Positions 27,641 to 36,992 of a DNA stretch of 64,000 nucleotides are shown here, piece by piece; within the stretch, counting starts at the first letter, position 1, and each line of letters starts with the position of its first letter. This DNA is from Burkholderia sp. BCC0506. GTDB taxonomy: Bacteria > Pseudomonadota > Gammaproteobacteria > Burkholderiales > Burkholderiaceae. Location of the stretch: positions 1-64,000 of the forward strand of contig NZ_CADFEN010000018.1 of the NCBI RefSeq assembly GCF_902833145.1, in the 5' to 3' direction. The position numbers and the translations under genes were made by a program. The notes below the pieces were generated by a model. That model did not search any database, was not told where the DNA came from, and was given only the letters and a program-made list of their open reading frames with translations.

Positions 27641-29692
27641 TCATTGAACCAGCACGGGATTACCGCATTTGATCGAGTCCGGTGTGTTCGTGACATAGGC
27701 ATTCCCCAGCCCCAATCCAAGCAATTCAGCAACCGAACTCAGAACCGAATCGATCGGCTGCAGGAGCAGTGGAACAAGCACATTCGCCAACGTGGGCAGG
27801 AGCAGCGAGGTCACGCTTGACAACAACTTATTCAATATCGAATTCAAATCGATGCCCAATAACTGCAGCGCTTGAGCCAGTAGCCCCTTGTTGTCAATCA
27901 GCGAAACCGACAATGTCAGGCCATTCTTCGCGATTGCCTGTACCGCTGGCACCAGAAACTGAGTAGTAGAAACCGACTGCATGTACGGCGAAGCATCCGA
28001 CGACGTAAACTCGAGCGTCATCGGGCTCTGATTGGCGATAGGAACTGTCAGTTGGCCAGGTTTCAAGCTAACGGTGATCTTGATCTGATTCAAGTTGATC
28101 GTGCCCAACGTCAGGGTATTGATCAGCGCCGTCAACGTGTCGATCACCGGTCCGACGACGTTCGGTTGAGTACCGGTCAGCAGGTTGAGCAAACCCTGCA
28201 GGTTTACCGACACCAGTTGGATCGGTGTTGCGCTTGGACTGGAATCCGGAAGGTAGCCGCTATTTAGGTTCGTCAAATCCGGTGAACCAGCCTCCCCGAT
28301 GTAAGCAGCAAGCACGCCAGTCTGAACGTTCACTTTCGCGATCTTCTGGCTCCCGGTACACACGACGGACGTCAACCCCGCCGTCGCCGGTGCTACCGAG
28401 ACGGTGACCGGCAGATTTACCGTCACAAATGATGGCGCGCCCACGCAACCGTTGCTCCCATAGATCACTGAGTTGTCAGAGCAGTTTGACAACAGCGCCA
28501 TGGTCGTAGTGAGGGACACTGTTCCCTGCGAGGTCGACGTGTTTGTCGTGCAATCGGACGTCCCACAATTCGCTGGTCCGGGTGGACCGCTCGCCGTGGC
28601 CGGCCGAATCGCCCCGAGCTTCACTGATCCCTGCACGCTTGCGTTCACCAAAGGTCCGAGCGGAGCCGGTGTGGCGACATTAAGCGACGAGATGCTGACC
28701 GAATTCTGGCCGTTCGCGATCTGCAGCGCCGTCGACAGCAAGCCGAGCGCATTGACGCTCGCGTCGACGGCAGAGGTTCCTGTCGCGGTGGCAGCAGAAA
28801 CCAGCTGACCTAGCACAATCTGAGGCCCACCGCAGACACCACCGGAACAAAGCCCAGCGGCGATCGCGTTGAGCACGTTGAGGTTCGCCGCGACCACATT
28901 CTGCTGCGTCGCCGCCTGCAATGTTGCGTTCGCCAATTGGCCGAGCGTCACGGTACCGTTCAATACGCCTGTCGTTGTGCCGACCGGCAGATTGGCGAGA
29001 ATACCGGCCAGTTTCAGGTTGACTTGCGCCAACCCCTGGTAGTCGAGAACCTGCAGATTCAGCGCATTCGGAGACCCCGTAAGCGCTTGCAGCAACTTGT
29101 TGGTCAACCCGCCGTTCAACGTCGCCAGTGACGTGGTCAACGTAAACGTATCGGTCGGCACGCTCTTGGCAATAGCCGACGCGCTGATCGTTACGCCATT
29201 GATGAAAATCCCGCTCACGGGTTCGGAAACAGTCACGCAAACGGCGTTGACCGATTGACCCGCACTGACGGCGCCGCCTGACAGGCCGGCACATTGGTTA
29301 TTGGCGGGTAGCGGGGCTCCCGAGGTACGCGTAAACAGTGCGCTGGCGCCGCTGGTCGCCGGCGGGCTCCAGATCCCGCACGTCACGGTTGCCGTCGCCT
29401 TTCCCGACAGCAAGCTTGCCGGCACGTTCGTCAATTGATTGACTGCAGTCGTTGCAGCCGTGCACGTGGCGTCGCTGGCGGCCTGCGTAACGGCAGAAAG
29501 CGCGGCCAAATCGGCAGCCGACTGCATATGGCGTCGTTCGGCATAGTAGCGTCCGATATCCGTCGCACCCAGCACAATGACCGCTATCGCCAGGAAGATC
29601 GTCGCCATGATCCCGGCACCGCCGCGCTGGTGACGTCTGCGCAAGCAGCTGGCACGGCGCCGCCGGACCGCATGTGGTTGAATCGTGCGCAT
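27641..29692 (-). CDS. tadG: TadG-like Flp pilus assembly protein
   Basis: A 683-residue protein with an Arg-rich N-terminus (to residue 24), one membrane segment at about 27-45 (AGIMATIFLAIAVIVLGATD), and a TadE/G-like motif (YYAERRHMQSAADLAALSAV). The remaining 620 residues are extracytoplasmic, Ser/Thr/Asn/Leu-rich with several Cys pairs. ATG 29692 is chosen as the start before the Arg-rich segment. TadG is a minor pseudopilin-like component needed for Flp pilus biogenesis. A Leu-rich C-terminus (VTSLLLPTLANVLVPLLL) could associate with membrane. It begins 11 bases after the DUF3613 gene. Confidence 0.85.
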   Translation of the reverse strand: MRTIQPHAVRRRRASCLRRRHQRGGAGIMATIFLAIAVIVLGATDIGRYYAERRHMQSAADLAALSAVTQAASDATCTAATTAVNQLTNVPASLLSGKATATVTCGIWSPPATSGASALFTRTSGAPLPANNQCAGLSGGAVSAGQSVNAVCVTVSEPVSGIFINGVTISASAIAKSVPTDTFTLTTSLATLNGGLTNKLLQALTGSPNALNLQVLDYQGLAQVNLKLAGILANLPVGTTTGVLNGTVTLGQLANATLQAATQQNVVAANLNVLNAIAAGLCSGGVCGGPQIVLGQLVSAATATGTSAVDASVNALGLLSTALQIANGQNSVSISSLNVATPAPLGPLVNASVQGSVKLGAIRPATASGPPGPANCGTSDCTTNTSTSQGTVSLTTTMALLSNCSDNSVIYGSNGCVGAPSFVTVNLPVTVSVAPATAGLTSVVCTGSQKIAKVNVQTGVLAAYIGEAGSPDLTNLNSGYLPDSSPSATPIQLVSVNLQGLLNLLTGTQPNVVGPVIDTLTALINTLTLGTINLNQIKITVSLKPGQLTVPIANQSPMTLEFTSSDASPYMQSVSTTQFLVPAVQAIAKNGLTLSVSLIDNKGLLAQALQLLGIDLNSILNKLLSSVTSLLLPTLANVLVPLLLQPIDSVLSSVAELLGLGLGNAYVTNTPDSIKCGNPVLVQ

Positions 29693-29703
29693 CGCCGTCT
29701 CGC

Positions 29704-30030
29704 CTACTGCGCAGCTTGCCCGCCGCCCGACATGCCGCCGGCAGAGCCGAGCTGCGAATTCATCGTGTCCGGAATCTTGTTCTTGAACGAGTCGAGATAA
29801 CGCTGATAGACGAGCGATGCAACATCTCCGAGCACCGGCTGCGCGGGCGCCGCCACGCGATTGTCGCGCTGCATCGCGAGCCATTCCCTCGCCGAGCGTT
29901 CGACGTCGGACGCATGCGGCTCATCGACATTCTGCGCGGACGCGACAACCGGGCTCGCTACCATCCAGACGATCGCGGCCAGCGCCGCGATCCGGCCGAC
30001 GTGCATGTTGCGGTGATGTTGGTTGTTCAT
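29704..30030 (-). CDS. DUF3613 small exported protein of the Tad locus
   Basis: A 108-residue protein with a signal peptide (IAALAAIVWMVASPVVASAQ, cleaved near 32) and a short domain (VERSAREWLAMQRDN, then VLGDVASLVYQRYLDSF) matching DUF3613, which recurs in beta-proteobacterial tad loci. ATG 30030 has GGGGAG five bases upstream. An alternative ATG 30054 would overlap the tadD stop (ATGA) but lacks a Shine-Dalgarno. It is probably an accessory periplasmic subunit of pilus assembly; the exact role is unknown. Confidence 0.75.
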   Translation of the reverse strand: MNNQHHRNMHVGRIAALAAIVWMVASPVVASAQNVDEPHASDVERSAREWLAMQRDNRVAAPAQPVLGDVASLVYQRYLDSFKNKIPDTMNSQLGSAGGMSGGGQAAQ

Positions 30031-30050
30031 GTCGCTCCCCGGATGTCTGT

Positions 30051-30896
30051 TCATTGTGCAAAGCGTTGCAGCAGCGGTACGGTCTGGTCGTAGCCGAAAT
30101 TGTTCGCCATCGGTGTAATCGGCGTCGTGATGGCGGGACGCGATACCACCGGCGGCGTCGCGATTGCGCGCTGCTGTGCGTGTACCGCAGCCATCACTTT
30201 CGCGGCGTCGCCATTGATGTCCTTGCGTATATCCGCCGGCAGATGCTGCTGGTTCATCAAGCGCTGCGCATCCTGTGCGCGCCCTGCCGCAATCAAATAA
30301 AGCGCAAGATTGCTGACGATCTTCGGATTGCGCTGATCCAGTTCGGCCGCCTTCATCAGCGGCACACGTGCCCCGACGACGTCGCCGCTGCGCAACTTCG
30401 CATACGCAAGATCGGACAGCAGCGATGCGTCGGTCGGCGCGAGGCTCGACGCTTGCGCGAGCGCCTGCGCTGCCTGGTCGAAATTCCCTGCCGCCCCCGC
30501 GATCAAGCCGAGCCCGCGATAACCGCGCGCGGCAAGCGGAGTTTTCAACAACTGCGTGTAGGCGACCGAACTCGCGGCCGGCTGGTCGGTCATTCGCAGT
30601 GCGTCCGCGCGCAGCAGGATCGACTCCGGAATCACGCCATATGTCTTGTCGTATGAGTCGATATGTGCAAGCGACGCAAAGTAGAGTCCCTGCGCCTGCA
30701 TCCGCTGGATCAGGCCCAGGTACATCCCCGGCGTATCGGGCACCGACTGCTTCTGATCGGCTGCCTGCATCAGCGCCGCGCGTTCCGTCTGCGCGCTGAC
30801 ACCGTATCCGGAGTCCTTGGTCGCGCACCCACCAAGCAGCAGCATCGCTACCGCCGTCACGCCCGCTAGTACCAGCCTTTCGTTGATCCGCTTCAT
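30051..30896 (-). CDS. tadD: TadD-like TPR lipoprotein (pilotin)
   Basis: A 281-residue lipoprotein. The signal has lipobox LLLGGC (C about 23), followed by tetratricopeptide-type helices (YRGLGLIAGAAGNFDQAAQA, then LLSDLAYAKLRSGDVVGARV, then NLALYLIAAGRAQDAQRLM). In Aggregatibacter, TadD is the pilotin that helps the RcpA secretin insert in the outer membrane. ATG 30896 follows AAGGAAAG; a TTG upstream is less likely. It lies between tadC and the DUF3613 gene with tight spacing. Confidence 0.87.
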   Translation of the reverse strand: MKRINERLVLAGVTAVAMLLLGGCATKDSGYGVSAQTERAALMQAADQKQSVPDTPGMYLGLIQRMQAQGLYFASLAHIDSYDKTYGVIPESILLRADALRMTDQPAASSVAYTQLLKTPLAARGYRGLGLIAGAAGNFDQAAQALAQASSLAPTDASLLSDLAYAKLRSGDVVGARVPLMKAAELDQRNPKIVSNLALYLIAAGRAQDAQRLMNQQHLPADIRKDINGDAAKVMAAVHAQQRAIATPPVVSRPAITTPITPMANNFGYDQTVPLLQRFAQ

Positions 30897-30913
30897 CGTC
30901 TTTCCTTCTACCG

Positions 30914-31909
30914 TCAATGACGCGACGACAGCGCATGCGTCACTGCCAACAAGCCCGGCCCTGCCGTCACAATCAGCAACGCAGGCAGCAACGTCAGCAC
31001 CATCACGCCAGTCATCTTCACGGTCAAACGGCCGATCCGTTCACGCAACATTGCACGACGCGTCTCACGCAACCGGTCACCGAATTGCTTGAGCGGTTCC
31101 TGCACCGCGCCACCATGCTTGTCAACCTGAACCATCAAGCGCACGATCGCGCGCAGATCTTCATTGTCGAATCCGTTGGTCAGGCGCTGCAGCGACTGCT
31201 CTCGCGTCCGGCCTGCCGCGAACTGGCGCTGTGCAATCCCCATTTCCGAAGACAGCACGGGCATCATTCCGCGAAAATCGTTCGTCACGACCTGCAGGCT
31301 CTGATCAAGAGACAACCCGACGCCCTGCAGCAGACGCAGCATGTCGACAAGCAACGGCAGTTCGTCGACCACGCTTTGCCGCCGCTTTGCTGCGCGGCGT
31401 TGCACGTAGAGCTTCGGCAACATGAAGCCGAGCCCGAAAGCCGCAAACATGCCGACCATCCACATACCGCCCTTCATCCGTCCGCTCGCAAAAATCGCGA
31501 ACAACAGCGGCAGCCCGATTCCGCACGCGACCCGCGCGCTCAGGAACAGCCCGCGCGTGCGGGTATCGACGTAACCGCATTGCTCGAGCAGGCGGCGATC
31601 CTCTTCCGCGACAGCGTATTTGCCGAGTCCGGTATTGAGCCAGCGCACGCCAATCGTCGACAGACGATCGAGAATGCGTTCGACACGCTGCCCCCGACGT
31701 GCGTCGGATTTCGCCGGCGCCTCACCGCCGTCCGGCCCGGTCCGTGCCTTCACTGCTTCGAGCGTGGCCATGCGTCGGTCGAGCGCATCGACAAGCGCGC
31801 GCTCGGCACGCGCCGCAGCACTCGCGCGCAGCAATGCGATCATGCCCAACAGCAGCACGCCGAGTGCGCCGATCGCCACGGCGATCGCTCCGATCTGAGT
31901 TGCTGTCAT
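30914..31909 (-). CDS. tadC: TadC inner-membrane platform protein
   Basis: A 331-residue protein with an N-terminal membrane segment (about 5-27), two central segments near 120-165, the T2SSF cytoplasmic domain (LPLLVDMLRLLQGVGLSLDQ, then RGMMPVLSSEMGIAQRQFAA, then RAIVRLMVQVDKHGGAVQEP), and a C-terminal membrane segment (VKMTGVMVLTLLPALLIV). It partners TadB as the Flp pilus platform on which the TadA ATPase acts. It starts four bases after the tadB stop. Confidence 0.92.
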   Translation of the reverse strand: MTATQIGAIAVAIGALGVLLLGMIALLRASAAARAERALVDALDRRMATLEAVKARTGPDGGEAPAKSDARRGQRVERILDRLSTIGVRWLNTGLGKYAVAEEDRRLLEQCGYVDTRTRGLFLSARVACGIGLPLLFAIFASGRMKGGMWMVGMFAAFGLGFMLPKLYVQRRAAKRRQSVVDELPLLVDMLRLLQGVGLSLDQSLQVVTNDFRGMMPVLSSEMGIAQRQFAAGRTREQSLQRLTNGFDNEDLRAIVRLMVQVDKHGGAVQEPLKQFGDRLRETRRAMLRERIGRLTVKMTGVMVLTLLPALLIVTAGPGLLAVTHALSSRH

Positions 31910-31913
31910 AGCA

Positions 31914-32909
31914 TCACCTGAGCCGAGCTATTCGATACAGCCAGACGCTGCCGGCCAATTGCAACAGGAACGCAAGCATGAGGAGCGTCCGCCCGCCCGG
32001 ATCGTTCCACATCCCGTACAGATACTTCGGATTGTTTAAGACGATAAAGCTGCCGATGCCGATCGGCAGCATCACGAGAACGAACGCCGACAAGCGCGTC
32101 TCCGCTGACATCGCAGTCAATTCTCGCTCCGCCTGTTCGAGATCTCGCATGAACACTGCCATGCGTTCGAGCATCACGTCCGCCCGGCCGCCATACTTGA
32201 CCGACAATCGCAATACGGAACCGACCAACTCGAATTCGTCGGTCCGGTAGATCTTCGCGATGTGTACCATTGCGCGATCGATTTCGACACCGCCGCGCAG
32301 CATTCTCGATACGTGGTCGAGACAGCCTCGCAGCGGCTCCTCGGTCGTCAACAGTGCCGACTGGAACGCCGCCGGCACGCTGTTACCCAGCGTCACGAGA
32401 CGCACGATCCCGTCGAGGAACGATGGGATCTGCCGGACGATCTTCAGCCTGCGCCGCTGAATCCTCGACGCAAGCCAGACGCCGAGTATCGAGCCGCCGC
32501 ACGCCAGCGCCGCAAAGCACGCAAGCGCGCCACCTCGACTGCCCGCGAACGCGGCGACAACCGCCATCACGGCAAGGGCGGCGAGCGTCTTGCCGCGTGC
32601 GTCCGCGATCCCCGCGCGACTCGCAAGATTCGACAGATACTCGGACGCCGTCGCGTACCAGTGCGCCCACAACGCGTCGGACGCCACGTTTCGCGGCGCG
32701 GGCTGCGGCATGGAGCGAACAGCGCCCGTCGGCGTCGACCGCACCGCCTGCGCGGCAGCGCCGCCACGTGCACCCGGTTCGAGCCGGCTGTCGATGAAGC
32801 GCTTCGCGTCGGTCTGCACGCGCCGCGTCTCCGCGTGACGCCACAGCATCAGCGCGGCCGCGGCGCACAGCATCGCGACCGCCAGCACCCACACCATCGC
32901 GCTATACAT
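31914..32909 (-). CDS. tadB: TadB inner-membrane platform protein
   Basis: A 331-residue platform protein. The first membrane segment is at 3-20 ([20 protein letters not shown]), with two near 110-145. The T2SSF domain contains QIPSFLDGIVRLVTLGNSVP and VGSVLRLSVKYGGRADVMLE, and two C-terminal segments follow. ATG 32909 overlaps the tadA stop (ATGTATAG), so translation is probably coupled. An upstream in-frame ATG at 32957 lies within the Gly-rich tail of tadA and would add 16 Ala/Gly-rich residues. It works with TadC. Confidence 0.9.
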   Translation of the reverse strand: MYSAMVWVLAVAMLCAAAALMLWRHAETRRVQTDAKRFIDSRLEPGARGGAAAQAVRSTPTGAVRSMPQPAPRNVASDALWAHWYATASEYLSNLASRAGIADARGKTLAALAVMAVVAAFAGSRGGALACFAALACGGSILGVWLASRIQRRRLKIVRQIPSFLDGIVRLVTLGNSVPAAFQSALLTTEEPLRGCLDHVSRMLRGGVEIDRAMVHIAKIYRTDEFELVGSVLRLSVKYGGRADVMLERMAVFMRDLEQAERELTAMSAETRLSAFVLVMLPIGIGSFIVLNNPKYLYGMWNDPGGRTLLMLAFLLQLAGSVWLYRIARLR

Positions 32910-34260
32910 TGAAGCCCCCGCCGCCGCGGCCGAACCCGCCACCGCCGAAGCCGCCATCGCCGAACCCGCCGCTCGTCAACGTCTGACGGAAGCGCGCGAG
33001 CTTTGGCGAATGCGGATGAATGCCGAGGGTTTCCCAGTGGTCGACTTCCTCGCCCTCCGACGTCACGCGCGCTTCGTAACGGTAAAGCTCCTGCGTCGCG
33101 ATAATGTTGTCGGACAGCCCAGTCACTTCGGTGATCGAAAGGATCCGACGCCGCCCGTTCGACAGGCGCCCGATCTGCACGATGAAATCGATCGCATTTG
33201 CGATCTGCCGGCGCAGGCTCGATTCGGTACCCTGAAAGCCGGCAAAACCCGCCAGCATCTCGAGACGGTACAGACACTCCCGTGGAGAACTCGCGTGCAC
33301 GGTGCCCATCGACCCGTCGTGCCCCGTATTCATCGCCTGCAGCATTTCCAGCACCTCACCGCCGCGCACTTCGCCGACGATGATCCGGTCCGGACGCATC
33401 CGCAACGTATTGCGCAGCAAGTCGCGAATCGATACGACACCGGTACCGTCGAATCCGCCCGGCCGGCTCTCGAGCCGCACGACGTGCGGGTGGTTCAGCG
33501 ACAACTCGGCCGTATCCTCGATCGTCACGACACGCTCGATCTCCGGGATATGAAACGCGAGCGCGTTGAGCAGCGACGTCTTGCCGGAGCTCGTACCGCC
33601 CGACACGAGGATGTTGCAGCGCGCCTCGACCGCCGCCTGGAGCAACGTGTTGATTTCTTCGTTGAACGTCCCGTTGCCGAGCAGATCGGACGGCTTCAAC
33701 GGATCCTTACGGAATTTCCGGATCGATACGACCGGGCCGTCGATCGACAGCGGCTCGATCACGACGTTCACGCGGCCGCCATCGGGCAGTCGCGCGTCGA
33801 CCATCGGATTCGACTCGTCGAGACGGCGGCCGATCGGCGCGAGGATTCGCCGTACGATCCGCAACAGGTGCGCATTGTCGGTGAAGCGCACGGGCAGCTT
33901 TGCGAGGATGCCGTGACGAGACACGTACACGTCGTTGTAGCCGTTGATCAGGATGTCCTCAACCGCAGGATCCGCGAGCAGATCCTCGATCGGCCCGAAA
34001 CCTGCGAGTTCCTTCGTCAACGCCTCCGCGATGGTGCGCACCTCGTTCTCGTTGAGCGGAATGCGACGCAGGCGCACGAAGCTGTCGATCTCGAGATCGA
34101 CGAACTGGTTGATCGCCTGGCGGGACCATCTGCCGAACTCGGCTCCCAGCTCTTCGATGCGCGTCAGCAAATGTTCGTGCGCGGCATTCTTGATGTCGTG
34201 GAATTGCTGCGTCTGGGAGAACGGCGCTGCGCCGTCGGCAAATTGAATGTCGTGTGCCAT
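32902..34260 (-). CDS. tadA: TadA/CpaF pilus assembly ATPase
   Basis: A 452-residue type II/IV secretion ATPase that powers Flp pilus extension, and in some Tad systems retraction. Walker [11 protein letters not shown] lies near 219-228, the Asp box and Walker B around [20 protein letters not shown] and [11 protein letters not shown], and the His box in [20 protein letters not shown]. The N-terminal domain contains [19 protein letters not shown]. The C-terminus is an unusual 25-residue Gly/Phe-rich tail ([20 protein letters not shown]) beyond the catalytic core. Confidence 0.95.
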   Translation of the reverse strand: MAHDIQFADGAAPFSQTQQFHDIKNAAHEHLLTRIEELGAEFGRWSRQAINQFVDLEIDSFVRLRRIPLNENEVRTIAEALTKELAGFGPIEDLLADPAVEDILINGYNDVYVSRHGILAKLPVRFTDNAHLLRIVRRILAPIGRRLDESNPMVDARLPDGGRVNVVIEPLSIDGPVVSIRKFRKDPLKPSDLLGNGTFNEEINTLLQAAVEARCNILVSGGTSSGKTSLLNALAFHIPEIERVVTIEDTAELSLNHPHVVRLESRPGGFDGTGVVSIRDLLRNTLRMRPDRIIVGEVRGGEVLEMLQAMNTGHDGSMGTVHASSPRECLYRLEMLAGFAGFQGTESSLRRQIANAIDFIVQIGRLSNGRRRILSITEVTGLSDNIIATQELYRYEARVTSEGEEVDHWETLGIHPHSPKLARFRQTLTSGGFGDGGFGGGGFGRGGGGFNV

Positions 34261-34263
34261 CGC

Positions 34264-35538
34264 TTACGACCGCTTGGACGAGGGTTGAATGAAGCGCTTC
34301 AGCGCGGACAGGCCGGCCGCCGAACGCGGACCGGCGGATCTGACCGACACGCCTGGCAGCCGCGCAGCCAGCGACTCGAGCGCGCGCACGTACGGGTCGC
34401 GCTCTGCCGTATCGACAATGAGCCGCCCCTGGTTCGCCGCATGACCGATCGCAACACGACGGGACGGCAAGGTACCGACCAGCGACAAGCCAAGACGCTC
34501 CGCGATCTGCGCGGGTGTCAGGTCGAGTGCCGGGTCGTACTGGTTGACGACGAGCCGTACGCGATCGGTATTGACGCCTGCGTCACGCAGCCCGGTGAGC
34601 AAATCGGCCGCCGACACGATCGACGCGACGCCCTGATCGCAAACAAGCCACGCTTCGTCAGCCGAGTTCGTGATCTGAGCCACAAATTCGCGATTCGAGA
34701 AGCCGCCGAGATCGATGATCTGCTGATCGAAGAACGCGCGAAAACGGTTCAGCAAACCGGCACACGACGCATACGAGACATCGCGCAGCGCGCTGAGGTC
34801 GGCCGGCAGCGTCGTCAGCGCCACGCCGCTCTCGTGTCGACTCAGCGCGGTATTCACGAACGTCCGGTCGATGCGGCGCAGGTTGTGCACCGCATCGATG
34901 AAATGGAATTCGCAGCGGGTATTCAGGAACAGCGCGCCATCACCTGCCGGCAGCCCCAGATCGACGAGCGCGGTCTGGCGACCGGCCGGCGTACCGCCGT
35001 TCGGCACACCATCCGCTCCCGAGCCCGCCGCGCGCTTCTGTAGCCATACGGCGAGATTCGCCGCGAGCGTGCTGACCCCCATGCCCGCGCGTGCGCCCAG
35101 CAGCGCGAGGAGCTTGCCGTGTCGGCTCGCCGGTTCGCCGACATTCGCAAGTAACCCGCGCGTCGTCCGCAATGCATCCTCTGCCGGCGCCGACACATCG
35201 ATGAAATCGCGCACACCGGCACGCAACGCTGCGAGCGTGCTCTCCGGCTGGGCCAGTGAGCCGAGCGCGACGATGGGCAATCCCGGATGCGCGGCGCGAA
35301 CCGCGGCGGCAGCAATGCTCGCCGCGGGCTTACCGTCCGAGAAATCGATAAAGACAAGCGCCGGATTGAGGCCCGTGATGCGCTGGGCAAGCATGCCCGG
35401 TTCGAGTGATGCGGAATCGACCGCACCGGCCGACACCAGCGCATCGGCTAGCCATCGAACATGCGCTTCCTGTTGCGATGCGCAAACGAAATAGTCGGTC
35501 ACGGCGGGTTCAGACAATGATTGGATTCGCGCGTTCAT
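34264..35538 (-). CDS. tadZ: TadZ/CpaE-like localisation factor
   Basis: A 424-residue MinD/ParA-superfamily protein with a receiver-like N-terminal domain (about 14-135). In related systems TadZ sits at the pole and recruits the Tad machine. The deviant P-loop is atypical: RAGMGVST at 150-157 has Val where the ATP-contacting Lys should be, while the following helix (LAANLAVWL) is normal. Nucleotide hydrolysis is therefore doubtful and a scaffold role more likely. ATG 35538 is chosen at MNARIQSLSE. It ends four bases before tadA. Confidence 0.87.
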   Translation of the reverse strand: MNARIQSLSEPAVTDYFVCASQQEAHVRWLADALVSAGAVDSASLEPGMLAQRITGLNPALVFIDFSDGKPAASIAAAAVRAAHPGLPIVALGSLAQPESTLAALRAGVRDFIDVSAPAEDALRTTRGLLANVGEPASRHGKLLALLGARAGMGVSTLAANLAVWLQKRAAGSGADGVPNGGTPAGRQTALVDLGLPAGDGALFLNTRCEFHFIDAVHNLRRIDRTFVNTALSRHESGVALTTLPADLSALRDVSYASCAGLLNRFRAFFDQQIIDLGGFSNREFVAQITNSADEAWLVCDQGVASIVSAADLLTGLRDAGVNTDRVRLVVNQYDPALDLTPAQIAERLGLSLVGTLPSRRVAIGHAANQGRLIVDTAERDPYVRALESLAARLPGVSVRSAGPRSAAGLSALKRFIQPSSKRS

Positions 35539-35598
35539 GTTGAACACCCCCGATTGCGCAAGGCGTACCGAAGCACCGCAACGCGCGATGCCTCGCAC

Positions 35599-36927
35599 TC
35601 ATTTCGAAAACCCCGGTGCGGCGTCAGGCGATGCGGCGCCGCCCAGATACGACTGCCAGACCGGCCCATTACGCTGTTCGGACAATTCCCCTGGCGTGGC
35701 AGGCAGCACCGCCCCCTTCGCGATTGGCGCAACGAGATGCGGCGTCACGATGAACAGCAACTCCTTGTCATTTTGCTGATAGTTCAGATTCTTGAAGAAC
35801 GTACCGATGATCGGCAAATCACCGAGTAGCGGCACCTTGTTCACGTTCGACATCGTCTGGCGATCGATCAGACCGCCAATCACGAAGCTTTCGCCATCGC
35901 CGAGCTCGACGGTCGTGTCGGCACGGCGCGTCGTAATCCCCGGCACCGCAACGCCGCTGATCGTCACACTGTTCACATAATCGAGCTGGCTCGATTCCGG
36001 CGCAACCTTCAACGCAATCCGTTGCGGACTCAGCACCGTGGGAGTCAGCGACAGTCCGACACCGTACTGCTTCCACTGGATCGCGGTCGAGCCAAGCCCT
36101 TGCGGCGAGGGCACCGGAATCTCGCCGCCGGCGAGGAAGCTCGCACTCTGGCCGGACAACGCGACAAGCGTCGGTTCCGCGAGCACGCGGGCGAGATTGT
36201 TCGCCTCTAGCAGCGACAGGTCGGCGAAAATCCCGCGTCCTGCGGCATTCACGACCAGATTGAACGCGGACGAAACAGGCGAACCGAGCGTCGGAATGTA
36301 ACCCGCCGAACCGGGGGATCCACCGCTATACGATTGCACGCCGCCCGGCGAGAAGGATCCGAACGAAAAGCCGTTGCTTTGCTTGAAGAAATTGAATCCG
36401 ACCTGCTTGAGCACCGAGCGGCTGAATTCGACGACCCGCACGTCAACCTGCACGACACTCTTGCCCCCCAACGTCGAGCGATCGATCACGGTACCCTTCC
36501 CGCTCATGCTCTTGGCGACCGCGGCCGCACGCGCATGCGCATCGAGCGACGCCGACGAGCCCTGCAGCACGGCCGTGCCACCGTATGCATTCACGCGCGG
36601 CGTCGAGCCGTCGAGCACCGCCTGCGCAGCGGCATCGACGACCGCGACGTTCCAGACCGTCGGTTCGTCGTGACCGCGCTCCCACAGCATCACATTCGTC
36701 GCGCCGGGCGCTTTCGCCGTCAGCAGCACGGAACCCGACCGGGTGCCCTTCATGATCAGCACGTCGGCGATTGCCGGATCACCGACCGCGACGCGCTGCA
36801 GTGTCCGGCCCGCCGAAAGCTGCCGCTGCGCGCCGACCGCGAGCTCGATCGTGCCGTTCGCGCTTGCAAGCGAGGCGAAAGTCATCGTGCAGAGAGCAAT
36901 CCCGAATGCAATCAGTGTGTTTTTCAT
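35599..36927 (-). CDS. rcpA: RcpA/CpaC outer-membrane secretin
   Basis: A 442-residue secretin through which the Flp pilus leaves the cell. The signal peptide ends near SLASANG (about 24). The N-terminal region has a BON-like/N0 pilus domain (TIELAVGAQRQLSAGRTLQR, then DVLIMKGTRSGSVLLTAKAPG). The secretin core shows VLAEPTLVALSGQSASFLAGGEIPVP and the C-terminal signature VPLLGDLPIIGTFFKNLN. It lacks a pilotin-binding lipobox and may rely on TadD. ATG 36927 opens the signal peptide; the longer frame is not plausible. It lies 65 bases after rcpC. Confidence 0.93.
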   Translation of the reverse strand: MKNTLIAFGIALCTMTFASLASANGTIELAVGAQRQLSAGRTLQRVAVGDPAIADVLIMKGTRSGSVLLTAKAPGATNVMLWERGHDEPTVWNVAVVDAAAQAVLDGSTPRVNAYGGTAVLQGSSASLDAHARAAAVAKSMSGKGTVIDRSTLGGKSVVQVDVRVVEFSRSVLKQVGFNFFKQSNGFSFGSFSPGGVQSYSGGSPGSAGYIPTLGSPVSSAFNLVVNAAGRGIFADLSLLEANNLARVLAEPTLVALSGQSASFLAGGEIPVPSPQGLGSTAIQWKQYGVGLSLTPTVLSPQRIALKVAPESSQLDYVNSVTISGVAVPGITTRRADTTVELGDGESFVIGGLIDRQTMSNVNKVPLLGDLPIIGTFFKNLNYQQNDKELLFIVTPHLVAPIAKGAVLPATPGELSEQRNGPVWQSYLGGAASPDAAPGFSK

Positions 36928-36992
36928 TGTTTGGTAGGCCGTCACGCGGCCCTTTACGTGTCGTCGCTGATATCGATGGCCGTCGATGTCGT

